DNA from: Fomitopsis serialis | Taxonomy: Eukaryota > Basidiomycota > Agaricomycetes > Polyporales > Fomitopsidaceae | Assembly: GCF_022376445.1 (NCBI RefSeq) | Contig: NW_025955514.1 | Coordinates: forward strand, 1 to 22,828 | Length of the DNA: 22,828 nucleotides | Direction: 5' to 3' | Shown here: piece by piece, positions 9,627-22,828 of the stretch | Numbering within the stretch: the first letter of the stretch is position 1 | Layout of the letters: every line of letters begins with the position of its first letter | Program-made: the position numbers and the translations under genes | Notes under the pieces: generated by a model | Database searches by the model: none | What the model saw: the letters and a program-made list of their open reading frames with translations, nothing else | Told to the model about the DNA's origin: nothing

Positions 9627-10511
9627 TCATAGAACGCCAGCGCTGGTGCCCTTGTTGAAAAATGTCGCGCCTGCGTCCGTCAAGCGGTACTGAAGCGCGC
9701 TGCTCCGTGGGACGACTTTGACTTGGGCCGTCAGAGGACAGCACGTTCCTGCATGCAGGGCGATCTACGACGGTGTCAGACCGGAGTGCCTTCTAGCCAG
9801 ATACTTAGCATACCTCGCCGGAAACTGCGCCGCTGCGCCCACTAGACAAGGGCCGCACGTCGACGTGATAAGAAGCGAGCTGCAGAAGGTGTCGAAGCAG
9901 ATCATCTGGGTCGCCGGGCGTTATGAGGTGGTGTCGCATGACGAGCGCAGCGTTAGCCTGGCCGAGCAGGTATATGAGCACTACGTGTCGGAGTGGGGGA
10001 CTTGGCGGCCTACCTCTCGACACGATGCAGACAGCGCGCGCAGGAATCGTGATAGCTCGATCGTCGAGTATCCGATCCATTCTAGGGGCGAGAGGTCGTC
10101 CAGGATAACGAGGGTACGTCCCTCGTCCGGGGCGGCGGCTTTCAGCTGCGCTCGCACAGAGTCGTACAGCGGGCGCAGCGTCGCGCTCGACTGGACCTGC
10201 CCGAGCACATCGATGAAGGACAGCCTCCGCGAAGCGGTGTGCTGATCCAAGCTCACATTCTGCGCACGCGTGAGTGGGTGAATCGGGCTGTGATAAGGAG
10301 GCGGACGCACCGACTTCGCAGCGATATGTTTCCACCGTGTCGGATCATTGAGCGTGGCAAGGATGAGACATCTCGTCTGCGCCCCGCTTCCCCGCACGTG
10401 CTTCAAGTGGTCAGCGAGCAGCTTGTGGAGGAGGAAGTCGGCTGGGGATGGGAGTTCGTCGGTTATGAGCAGCAGCTCACCGAGGAGAGGCAGGCCGGCT
10501 GGAGGGAACAT
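9627..10511 (-). CDS. ELP6: Elongator complex subunit Elp6, 4 exons
   Basis: Elp6 is a RecA-fold, ATPase-dead subunit of the Elp4-Elp5-Elp6 hexamer in Elongator, which modifies wobble uridines of tRNAs (cm5U pathway). Exons: 10511-10311, 10259-10014, 9957-9814, 9764-9627; 242 residues, phases all consistent. Visible family features: N-terminal strand and helix LLLITDELPSPADFLLHKLL, the SFIDVLGQ segment, the Walker-B-like strand TLVILDDLSPLEWIGYST, and the C-terminal block RSSALQYRLTDAG. The usual Walker A lysine loop is absent, as expected for Elp6. It lies upstream of RAD9 on the same strand with about 690 bases between them. Intron 1 is 51 nt, a multiple of three, and has no stop, so its retention would leave the frame open. 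The start at 10511 gives the normal N-terminal length. Confidence 0.9.
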
Positions 10512-11067
10512 CCTGAAGGTTCAGTGAAAGGTGGTACCAGTGGCTGTGGCCTGTTGTGTGCGTGAAGGATCGTCTGCCTGGAATCAAGAGTCCTCTGGCA
10601 GGATATGTCAGGTCGCGAGAAGAAACGCGATCGCCTGCACAGACTGCAATGTTCTCAGCGGTGTCAGCTCGAATAGGCGATGTCAGCCGGGTGTCAGCAA
10701 ACAGTTTCTGAAGGGCGGTTTGACACTGCCTAATCAGGAAAGTCGAGCGTAGAGATCGATAACAGGCGACAGTCTCCGAGTCGATGCCGTCGCCACCGCG
10801 GGCGTCGTCGAGGCTTTTGCACACGACGCCGAGGCCAGTCAGTGCGCCGTTGACCTCGCTGGGCACGACGGCAGACGGCGGAGGAGAGCGTTTGCTGCGC
10901 GGATTAATATAAGCGTGGGGATCGCCGGGGAGGTTAAAGGCAAAGCGGCCCACAGCCACTGCACTCACCTTCCTTGTTCTGATCGTTGTCGGCCGCGCCT
11001 GCGACGACCTGCGGCTCATCCCTCCTGCGTCCCAGCCTCCCCACGCCGCCGTGTCCCCATCTCGTCC
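10512..11067. other. Divergent ELP6/STE20 spacer
   Basis: 556 bases between two divergent start codons, so the promoters of both genes must lie here. The last 90 bases before STE20 are rich in C and T on the plus strand, as is common in fungal 5' leaders. The minus strand carries a long open frame (see the next entry) that this promoter role does not explain. Confidence 0.6.
10608..11019 (-). CDS. Possible small gene, unknown function (doubtful)
   Basis: A minus-strand frame is open from an ATG at 11019 through the whole spacer. It starts [17 protein letters not shown] and is followed at once by a good donor, AAG|GTGAGT. Further on, AGC GAG GTC AAC GGC GCA and about 30 following codons show strong G/C third positions and encode [21 protein letters not shown] do not recognise a family. 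No acceptor joins the two parts with certainty: the best-looking one, CCGCGCAG, is out of phase, and a GAG acceptor before GTC is weak. The 3' limit given here is a guess based on a possible last exon ending in TGA near 10608. The frame overlaps the STE20 leader and its ATG lies only 48 bases from the STE20 ATG. It could be a real short protein or a chance open frame in GC-rich promoter DNA. Confidence 0.25.
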
Positions 11068-13767
<2,700 letters not shown>

Positions 13768-14296
13768 AGGCTTCGGGTTTCTGTCGTCTTGAGGTTTCTA
13801 CTGTTACCATGTCATATCATGCATCGATCTACGCTCACTCTCCTCTGGATCTCGCTTTATTCCTCGTCTTTCGTTTTTGCAGTGAGTCGTGTACTGTTCT
13901 ACGTGGGGACGCCGCAGGTCAGGCGGGGGAAGAAGAAGGAAAGGTTCGCGCGCCGCATGACCCTTTGTCGGCCCTGTGTCGTGGCAGGGCTTGTATTCAT
14001 ACATGATACACACCTGTGCGTGGTTGATACCCGTGATCAGTAATCTTCTCTCGCCTTGTTCGGCGTGATGGGGACGGTTGCTTTCGCATAGAAGAAAAGT
14101 GTATAGCAAGTGCATGCAGCGTACTGTCCAGATTTTTCCATAAGTTATGGTGTTGCTTCTGACGAGAGGGATAATGCGTCGGAGAAATGGGGGTACATCA
14201 TGAAAGCACGAGATTGTGGGTATGTGTATGCTACAGTATGTCCATGAGACCGCAATGGAGAGAAAGTCGACCCAGATGGCTGGTAGGACGTAAACT
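13768..14296. other. Convergent 3' spacer, STE20 / TEL1
   Basis: 529 bases between the stop codons of two converging genes; it must hold both 3' UTRs. Open frames in it show no recognisable protein. Confidence 0.6.
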
Positions 14297-17200
14297 TCAG
14301 AGGTGAGGACTCCAACCTGTGATGCAATACTGAGTGAACATACTTCCGAGCACGACGTCTGAACGTACCGCAGAACATCTGGGCAAGGTTTCCAGGGTCT
14401 GTGGCTTCAGTGACCAACTCGTTGACAGTATACTCGATCGAGAGCGTCTTGTCCAATTTCCGCCTTACCGCGGTCAGAGCGCGATCGGCGGCTTCATCGG
14501 CGGAGCCGCTAGCCATGTCAATGCCAATCATCCAACGGACGGCCTCTCCGGTGAACGTTGCATCGTTGCCCGACCCTTGCACTCGCTTCATCTTCACTTC
14601 GCTCGCAACCCTAATGACCTCTCAGCACAACACGACTCGCGCGACAGTCATGGTCCTCGCACTGACCAGGAGTGCAGAGGATCGTACTTGAAGACCTCCA
14701 AAACAGTCAGGACGACTTCAGACTCGTCCCGCAGAACACGGAGGGTTTCCTCTGCGCATCTCTGGAATACACCCTGAGTGCCAGAGGTACCCAAGCCATC
14801 CACGACGTCAGCCGTCAAGCGGAAGGGGACACGCTCCGGGATAGGCAACATTTTACCCTGCCAACGAATTGAGGATACTGGCGTGAAGACAAGTAGAGGG
14901 CTTACCTGGTCGAAAGCAATTCCGAGATCAATGTGGACCATTTCTCCAGTTGCATTATCCATAAGGATGTTTGAACAGTGCCTGTCACCGAGTCCGAGGA
15001 TATGCCCAACGATTGCGTTCGTCGCCACACTGCGCGAGTACTTGAGACGCATCGTGAACCACGCGAGGGGCTCCTTGTGTCGCTCCGTGAAATAGTGGCG
15101 CATGACCGGTCTGAACCGTCGACGGAGCTTCACGAGGAATTCCAGCATCTGTGAACGATCGTTCTGACACTCGTGCTGCTTCTCTTTCAGCTGTCTCATT
15201 ACGTCGTGTGATCGTATATCACCCGGTCTATACCTATGGGGAAGTGTCAGTCGATTTCAGTCAATTGATATACCGACACAGACGCCAGCCAACTCACCGC
15301 GAATGTGCATCGGGTAGCCATGTAGCCAATGGAGTGGTGTCTTGGACAAATTCCAAAATACCGGCTTGCGAGGCCAACGGAATGATTCTATACCCTCGTA
15401 CTGCGAGATCTCGTCTTCGTGTTTCACGGTCGCGACGAAGGATGATGTTCACCAGCTCGAACACCTGCTCCATTACCGCGTCTTGTCTGAGATCATCGCC
15501 ACCCTTGTACTGTTTGCGCATGATGAGTTACGTTCTCGCCGTATCTCTAGCTGTCGCTCACCAATTGTTTGTACTTTTGTCCATCCACTCCTACGCAGAC
15601 GCATATTTTCGGCAGATTGAGCCCACCAGACGTAGAAAAGGTGGATTCGAAGTGACTGATCCAGACACAATCACTGTACTGGCAAGATGGATCAACGGGT
15701 GTATGAGAAGTCATGACCGGAACGCGCAAGTCGCGGATTCGCTTGATGGGAAATCCATCTGGGATAGGCAGGTTACCCTTCGCATCTTTCTTGACCTTGT
15801 ACGTGGCCCATTGCAAAGACGCCCGAAAGAGTTGTTCGACATCGCTAAGACGGCCTTGCACTTGTGCATCGGTCCTCAGCTGGTCAATGATGGCACCGGC
15901 AGCCGCGGCTCTTTCTGCCTGCGAGGAAACGGTCTCGAGCCTGCCTGACTGTCGTCTCCCCGATGCTACGCCTGCAGAGCTTTGGTCTGATATCAAGCAG
16001 AGCACTTGATACAAGCTATGGAACGGGTGTTCCCTGCACATCCGAGATAGCAAGCTGTGGAGAAGTGCTTGATTGGATGTAGTAGCACGGGCGAAGTGGA
16101 CTTGGAAAGCCTAGCCGCTAGTTGGTGAGCAAGGAATACGAACTTGTGAGAGGCTACACGTGTCAGAGCAGCCTCAAAGCTGACATCGGTGTCCGTTCTG
16201 TCGAAATTTGCGAGCCATAACGAACACAGACGAATAATGATTCGCTGTCATATGCGTCGGAATGAGCAAGACATTCAGAGTATGTCGTCATGGCCAGACC
16301 GAGGAAGCGATCCCGAGCATTCTTGTGTTCCTTGAAGCGTGCTTGATCATGTCTAAGCTCTTTCTCGGCCTTCTTGAGAGCGCGCTCGAGTTCGTGGCGT
16401 TCTTGAGTGTTGACTGGCACTTTCTGCATCTTTTCTTGACGGAGTCTGATCTCCTCTGTCTTACGATCCATGTAGATCCTCCATCGTAGAGCATCCGGAG
16501 AGTTGATGACAGAGTGGTACTGATGATCCGCGAAAATGGCGTATTGATGGAAGACGGCAGCACGGTCGGCAACGTTCGACGCGACCGTCACATCTGACAA
16601 CAACTGTATAGCGGGATCGAAGTACTGTTCAATGATCTGATCGGGCTTGTCGAGGGACGCCTGCGCGGACCAGGTACCCTGAGCGAGTCATGAGGGTTAA
16701 TGAGACGGTGATACAGACGTCTCTGCAAAACTCACCAAACGAGCTAGAAGCGAAGCGACGCGGAACTTATCCTCTTCTGGGCCCTTCTGCGCCTCCGTGG
16801 TCATCGTGGAAAGCGTGTCCTTGAGGAGGGAAGCTGCCAACCTCGGTTCCTTCATAAGCCACAAGACATTCGCGAACTCCTGGGTAACTTCTGGTACGCC
16901 CTCTCCTCCAAGGACCTGAGCTTGAGTTATCGCATTGAGCGCTGCCTGAGGCCTTTGAGCGTCCCTCGCGGCTTGAGATAGGCGAAGGAGACATCCCCTC
17001 TCCAGTTCCATCAGCGAACGACCCAAAGGAGAGAGAAGGTCTCCAATCTTGTCACGTTCCTCCTTTTGGCGTCGTGCGCGTATCAATGAAATGCGAGTGG
17101 CCATGAGGGATTCCATATCATCGAAACTGTATACTCAATCAGTGCCCCTAACATAGGCGAATTATAGTGGAAGCGGCTTACTTCTCTATTTTGGCAGTCT

Positions 17201-20200
17201 GGTCGAACGCGTTCCATACATGGTTGTAAGGCTGGCCGTTGCGCGAGCGACTCAACTGCATAAGCCCTCATGTTTCCACCACCTGATCTGGTGAAGGCAC
17301 ATGAGGGTTTGAGTGGTATGGCGTATAGTAGTCAAGTTCTCGTTGCCTTGGTAATGGAGTTGCGCCAGCTCTTGGAAGAGCGACTGCCGAACGACGGTAT
17401 CAACCCTGTTGGGATCTCTTTCGCGATAGAAAGCCCGCAAGGACACGTATAACGATGCCCCAGGGTACTGTCCTGCACGACACTCAGGGAGATCCCAAGT
17501 ACCCGTGCGCCATCCGAGTTCGTACATCATAGCACTCTGGGAGTCATTGTTTTCGTGCGATTGGGATGTCACAGAACCCAGAGCCGTCATTGCAAGACGA
17601 TCGAAACCGAACGCGTGCAAGGACTGGACTACTCCTTGGCCGTGAATTGAGTCAGATGGACGAGCGGTCAGAGCTGCTCCGTGGTAGCGAAACGCGGTGT
17701 CCCATTGCTTCTCGTGGTGGAGCCGTTGATGAGGAAATTGCTCAAATTGCTGCTTCGAATGCCGTAGAAACCGTCCGGCTCGTCGATGCGACTGTAAATA
17801 TCGAAGAGCGTATCTTCAGCCGCACTAGCATCCGATGCATCTTCCGATTCATTCTCCGCGGCCAACTCCAAGAATAGCAGTGCAGTTGTGTATGCACCGC
17901 ATCTGACCGATTTCTTGCTGAGGAGCCTGAAGTCGTTTCGCAACCACACATCGTAAGCCAGTGCGTCCCTGACATCAGGAGGATGGAAGTGGCGAAGATG
18001 CAATACGGTATCAATGATCGCACGTAGGCATCGAACATCTACGTCTTCGTAATTCAAGACCGCATCGAAGTGGTCAGACAGAGCAAGTCGAAGAATCTGC
18101 CCGCCGTCCGAGTTACGCGCAGAGCGCTCCGAGGACAACACGGCATGCACCAGCACAGGCATAATATTCTCTGCAAATGTCGCGTTGGATTGGAGGATCA
18201 GGGACAGGGAGGCGTAGAAACGATCTCGTATTGCGAGGGCGCCGCAGAGGGACATGGACAGATTGGTGATCCACTCAGAGAAGTCTCTAGACGCTTGTTG
18301 TAAGTGGGTACTGGCGAGCAGCTGTGGGAGACTGCCGAAGTCCTTCTCGACGACAGGCACCGGATGGGCCTGAAGATGCGATAAATCCCCGGCGTATTCG
18401 CGGCACCACGTACGCAAGGCGCTGCTATCGAGGCTGCAAACGGACATCACAGAGCGGAGAGTACGATACGCAATGTTGATCTGTGCGGCAGATGATGCGT
18501 CCAACATCTCTAGCAGAGAGATGATGATGGCACGTTGTGCTGCATCCTGCGTGCCAGATCGCTCGAGTGAAGATGTCATTTGGCGATGCCTCTGGCGGAT
18601 TGTCTGGATGGCCATCTCCGCACTTGCGTGTTCCGGACTTCGTATGGTACCGCCGTTGTGGAAGAGAAGCGCAACGAAGGCGTCGATATCATCATCGTGG
18701 AGTTTATCAGAGGATGGTATGCACTGTTTGAGTGTCCAGAAGCTCGAATCCACAAGGTGCTCTGCGAAACGCTCTTGGCCGATTGTGAGGTCGCGGATTC
18801 TGCGTGCCAACCGGAACTTGTGAGCCGTTACCGGCGGGTCACTGAGAATTTGGGAGATCTCCTGCACATTGAGACTATCCCGAAGCTCGACGAGCGCAGG
18901 GGACGTGTCAAAAGGCCAGGAGGCCAAAGCGCGAATAATCTGGGGACGCAATGCATCCCGTTGGGCTAGATTCTGCATTACCGATTCTATCCAGCCAACG
19001 AGGTCGTTAGCGAGTGCCACAGACGAAGTGTCATGCGGTGCTCGCTGATAGTCCTGAGCAATTGAACCAATTTGGACAAGAAGGTCAGACAGGTGGTAGC
19101 TGCGCTCCGTCGATCGTCGGTAAACATTGAAGCACCAGTCCAGAATCGATTGCGCAGCGCGCGCCATGTCCGCCTGTGACAATATAGTCGAAGCCATGTT
19201 CATCAGCGTCCGAAGCAACGTGGAGTCCTCGAAGTGCTGGCGACGCGTAGCGACCCAAACGCATATACCATTGAGTAGTCGCATTTGCTCATTGATGAAG
19301 GGGCAGCGTTCCATGATGGCGAAGAGCTGGTGAAGAACGTGGTACGTGATTGCAGGTGATTGTGCCTCGGGGACCCACGCAGTGAACCACTGCAAGGCTT
19401 TCAGAACGATCTCGGTGCTGTAAAACGGGAAGTTTGGCTGGTGGAACTGAAACTCGTCATGACGCCTGTAGTGGAACAGATGTTCAAGTACACGATCGCT
19501 GTCCTTGTCGTAGCCGGCCATTCGAAGACCAGCATGGACGGGCCCGTCACTCGATACATCTTGATCAGCCAGCGAGCGAACGATGGTGGCTACGACAACA
19601 TCGGTCGTTCGACGGAGGCAGAGGTCGAAGATTTGCTGTCCGAGATCCCGCATCGTGTACTGGAGCTGCGTTGCCAGATCCTCTGGGAGATCGCGCTCTT
19701 CGTCCAAGGCAGCCCCTATGGATATGACGATCTGGTATCCAACGGTTTCAGGAAAACACTCCTGGAGTCCATCGACCAATGTCTTGTGAACGGCACCGCA
19801 GTGATTCTGAAACAGTTGATAGCCATGTTTGTACTCCTCATTGAGGAGATTGGCAGGCGCGAAGGAATGGAACGCCACTTCAGCGCATTGTCTTCTCTCT
19901 TGATACCCGAGCACGCGGGGCGGGAAGCTGAGGAAGTCTTTGCCTCCCTTGCAAATCGAAGAGGCCATTTGAGAGGCATAATGCTCGAAGAAGTCCGCGG
20001 GACCGGATAACCCTAGCCTATCTGCCACACCCACCAGTGCAGCCTCCATGTGGCTTGCGTATTTGGGGGCGTACAGATATCCTTCTAGCAAGTGCCAGTA
20101 AGCACCTCGCCTAACGGCAGAACTGACGATCATGGTATCGGCCAGGCAGAGTATGCGGGTCATCATCTTCTCAAACCTGCAGATAGGGAAATGAGCGCCG

Positions 20201-22828
20201 ACAAGATCAGGAGTGCTGGTCACTTACTCTGTGTGGTCAGCGGTCAGATAGGGCCGCACTTTCTCGTACAGTGCAGACGGGTCCTGACCGAGCTTGCAAG
20301 CTCGCGCGAACATGCGTGCCACGGCAGCCGAGGCACGAAAGCGCACACGGATATCATGATCAGCTCCCAACTTGGGCAGTATGGATGCTGGAAGGAGGGG
20401 CGTCACGCCATCGTCTTTGCTCTCTTCTCGTCCAGCGGCAGAGTCGGCTCCGGCATCGTCGTCTTCCGCCGGATCTATCCAAAACTGCTCCCGAGGGTCT
20501 TGGGCGAGATTTGCGTCAAGAAGACGAACAACGACGTCCCGGGACTTCCACGAAGTCAATTTGCCGCTCAGGAGCTTCGCCGCCAGACGACTCCAGAGCT
20601 CCCGAACAGCGTCGCAGATGTTGTTGGGTGTCGCCCGATCAAGCCAACATGCCATGGTAGAATGTAGGAAGTGCAAGGACAGACACTGCAAATGATCGTT
20701 TCGCGCATAACCATATTGAGGCCACAGATCGCCAAATCTCTCGAGGAACTGCTCCAGGGTAGAGGCGCTGATGCTTAACATGCCAGTTTTGACGATGGTG
20801 AAGTAGACCTGAGCCACATCCAGAAATCGCGACTCATCCGAATTTAAGACGAGTTTGGCCAGGTCCTTATCACGCGTAGGCAGCCCGGATGTGGACTGTA
20901 AGACGGGGATGACCGCAAGCGCCGTCATGCAAATCTCCATGCCGTGCGCGTCCATGACTGCAGCACCATTTCGCAACGACTCCGTGGTAGTTCCCGCATC
21001 CTGGACTGTTCTCAGTTCGCCAAAGTCGTCCTCGATATCAATGTCCATGGCCTGACTGTCAGAACCTGGACTCGTAGAGGCGCCAGACGCCAGTCGGAGG
21101 GTCGATTTGAGGGTCACCAGAAAATTCGTGAAGGTATCCTGCACCTGGCCACGATTGAGTCGATGTCAATGGCGCATACTTGAGAGGTTAGGGTCTCTTA
21201 CCTCAGCAGAGCGAAATATGGTGCGCTGGACTTGGCGGCGTACACTCAAGTAATGATCATGCCTCCCCGCCCCAGTATTAAGAGCGCTAAGGATTTGCCG
21301 TCTCACTCCGGTATACGATCCAGGAGATGTCAACGTTTCCCATGGCTCTTGTGCGGGATCCTGCAGAGCAGATACTAGGGGATGCAGGCTGCCCAGCATG
21401 AGGGATCGCTCCTCCGAGGTCCAACGCTTCTCCGAGAGTTGCGGAAGAACGGTTTGAATGAGGCGGCAAGCGGCCTGGACGACACGCCGTGTTGGCTGAA
21501 TGCCGTTGACGACAAGTATGGCTTCGTAGGAAAGAGCGAGGAATGACACATCGAGACAGGACCGAACTCTCTCTGCCGTAATGAAGCCGGACGCTTCCTT
21601 GCTCGACTCCCATACGGCGCAGAGCTCCTCCATGGCTTTCAGAGAAAGGCCGAGATACGTCGTTCTCGACTACGAGGGGGAGCTAGATCGTCGAGTGCGA
21701 CACTTTGTTCCTCGGAATTCTGGCCACTAGACGTGTCGGGATCGGTGGTTGCCTGACGTTGGCGCCATGGCGGCAGACGGGCCTGGATTGAGAAGTCCCG
21801 TATTACGGCGGTGTAACAATGGTCGTTGGTAGCCCGGACGATGGAGGAGTCGGACAGCGGCATTCCGCAAATTAGGTGACTCCTGGTGGAGAATGAGCAA
21901 ACGCCTTCCAGGAGCATCAACAGATCGGCAACAGTGTGCGCTGGCAGCCTCGTCTTCGGTGCGCTCCCCACTCTCCATGTGTCGACAAACCAAGACAACA
22001 CCTTCTCTTCGAGCTGCATCCGATAAAGCCGGACGTCCTGGCTCGCTATGCGGAGGGCCAGGTCCAAGAACGCACAGACCGAGTCGTAAGGGAACACAGG
22101 TCCCTGGACATCGAGGTCCTTGCCTAGTGTCTCTATTTCGGCAATGAGACGCTGCGACGTGAGCAGCTCCTTCGAATGCAGTAGGAAGACGGACGCGGTA
22201 TGACAGGCAGCGCGTGAGACGGATGCTACTGTCACCCGGCGCATAGCATGCGCATAGATGGCATCCCATGTCGTAGTACTCGACGGTTCCGGTCTCGAGC
22301 CAGGAGCAGAGGACGAGTTGAGTGACGCGCCAATGCTGTGAGCGATAGCGGCTAGGCAAAGAAAAGTCCACGACTGGACAGACCCGCCTTCGAACGATAC
22401 GAACTGCAGGAGAACGGAGATGACTTGTTGTTGCAGTTCTTCGTGTAGGATCGCCCAATGTTTGTCGATAAAGAATAGCAAGCTCTGCAGATGATACGAG
22501 CGTATGCCGGAGACGGACGAGTGATTGACTAGGTCAAGTAGAGACTTGACAGGACTCTCCAGCTTGACGCGTTTCCCCGCACCGCGAGAGTTGCTAGGCT
22601 CCATCGAATGAACGGATTCTGTGAGACGGTATAACTGCAGATGAGTTTCGTACGAGTTCCTCCATGGAGCTTGAGTGCGAGATGACTACCTTGGCTGTGC
22701 AATCTGCTTGCAGCTCGAGTATCGTCCAAGCCAGCGCCTGGCTCGAGTCGAACTGCCATCCATGCCGAAAGGTCGATCCCACAAACGGCTGCGGTGAGTC
22801 TCCGTCCACTCCTAGCTGTCGCGCCTCA
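14297..22828 (-). CDS. TEL1: ATM-type checkpoint kinase Tel1, 5' end off the window
   Basis: PI3K-like kinase recruited by Mre11-Rad50-Nbs1 to double-strand breaks and telomeres; phosphorylates S/T-Q sites. Exons: >22828-22690, 22634-21202, 21144-20228, 20176-17182, 17126-16736, 16678-15562, 15509-15298, 15233-14906, 14857-14667, 14610-14369, 14316-14297. About 2660 residues are visible once apparent missing bases are allowed; the family is about 2800-3000. HEAT-type helices fill the N-terminal two thirds. The FAT domain includes IENFDDMESLMATRISLIRA and the CSLWLANF segment, with YQLAAR-like HQLAARLSKS. Kinase domain: GGDDLRQDAVMEQVF, catalytic loop GLGDRHCSNILMDN, HIDLGIAFDQ, then PERVPFRLT. 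FATC: EYTVNELVTEATDPGNLAQMF ending CGWSPHL. The FATC and activation segment are ATM/Tel1-like, not Mec1- or Tor-like. The frame breaks near 16084, 16236, 17256, 17726 and perhaps 21641. The catalytic exons (15509 to 14297) are unbroken. Confidence 0.95.

Overview
The window is nuclear DNA of a filamentous fungus, most likely an Agaricomycete (Basidiomycota). The clues are protein-coding genes cut by many introns of about 45-80 nt, GT-AG borders with CTRAY-type branch sites, close gene packing, and protein sequences of basidiomycete type. The placement is an inference from family knowledge; no search was run.

Layout, left to right: (1) 53-4770, minus strand, DNA ligase IV (LIG4) in about 30 exons. 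(2) 4771-6043, a gene-free spacer, then a small plus-strand gene at 6147-6413 behind a TATA box, with an intron just after its stop codon. (3) 6913-8938, minus strand, the checkpoint clamp subunit RAD9, 7 exons. (4) 9627-10511, minus strand, Elongator subunit ELP6, 4 exons. (5) 10512-11067, the divergent ELP6/STE20 spacer, which holds an unexplained open minus-strand frame. (6) 11068-13767, plus strand, a PAK/Ste20 kinase (CRIB plus kinase domain, no PH domain seen), 6 exons. (7) 14297 to beyond 22828, minus strand, the PI3K-like kinase TEL1 (ATM); its N-terminus lies off the right edge.

Three of the five recognised genes act in the DNA-damage response. Tel1 is the apical kinase at double-strand breaks, Rad9 is a 9-1-1 clamp subunit whose tail carries S/T-Q sites, and Lig4 seals breaks in non-homologous end joining. 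Elp6 (tRNA wobble uridine modification) and Ste20 (Cdc42/Rac signalling, polarity) are functionally separate.

The most notable oddity is technical or evolutionary. LIG4, STE20 and TEL1 are each interrupted by what look like single missing bases: one, one, and four to five respectively. All are in the same direction (-1), and coding resumes in the next frame with conserved sequence. The simplest reading is a deletion-biased assembly error; real gene decay is the alternative. I found no previously undescribed system, no RNA gene, no transposon and no CRISPR array.
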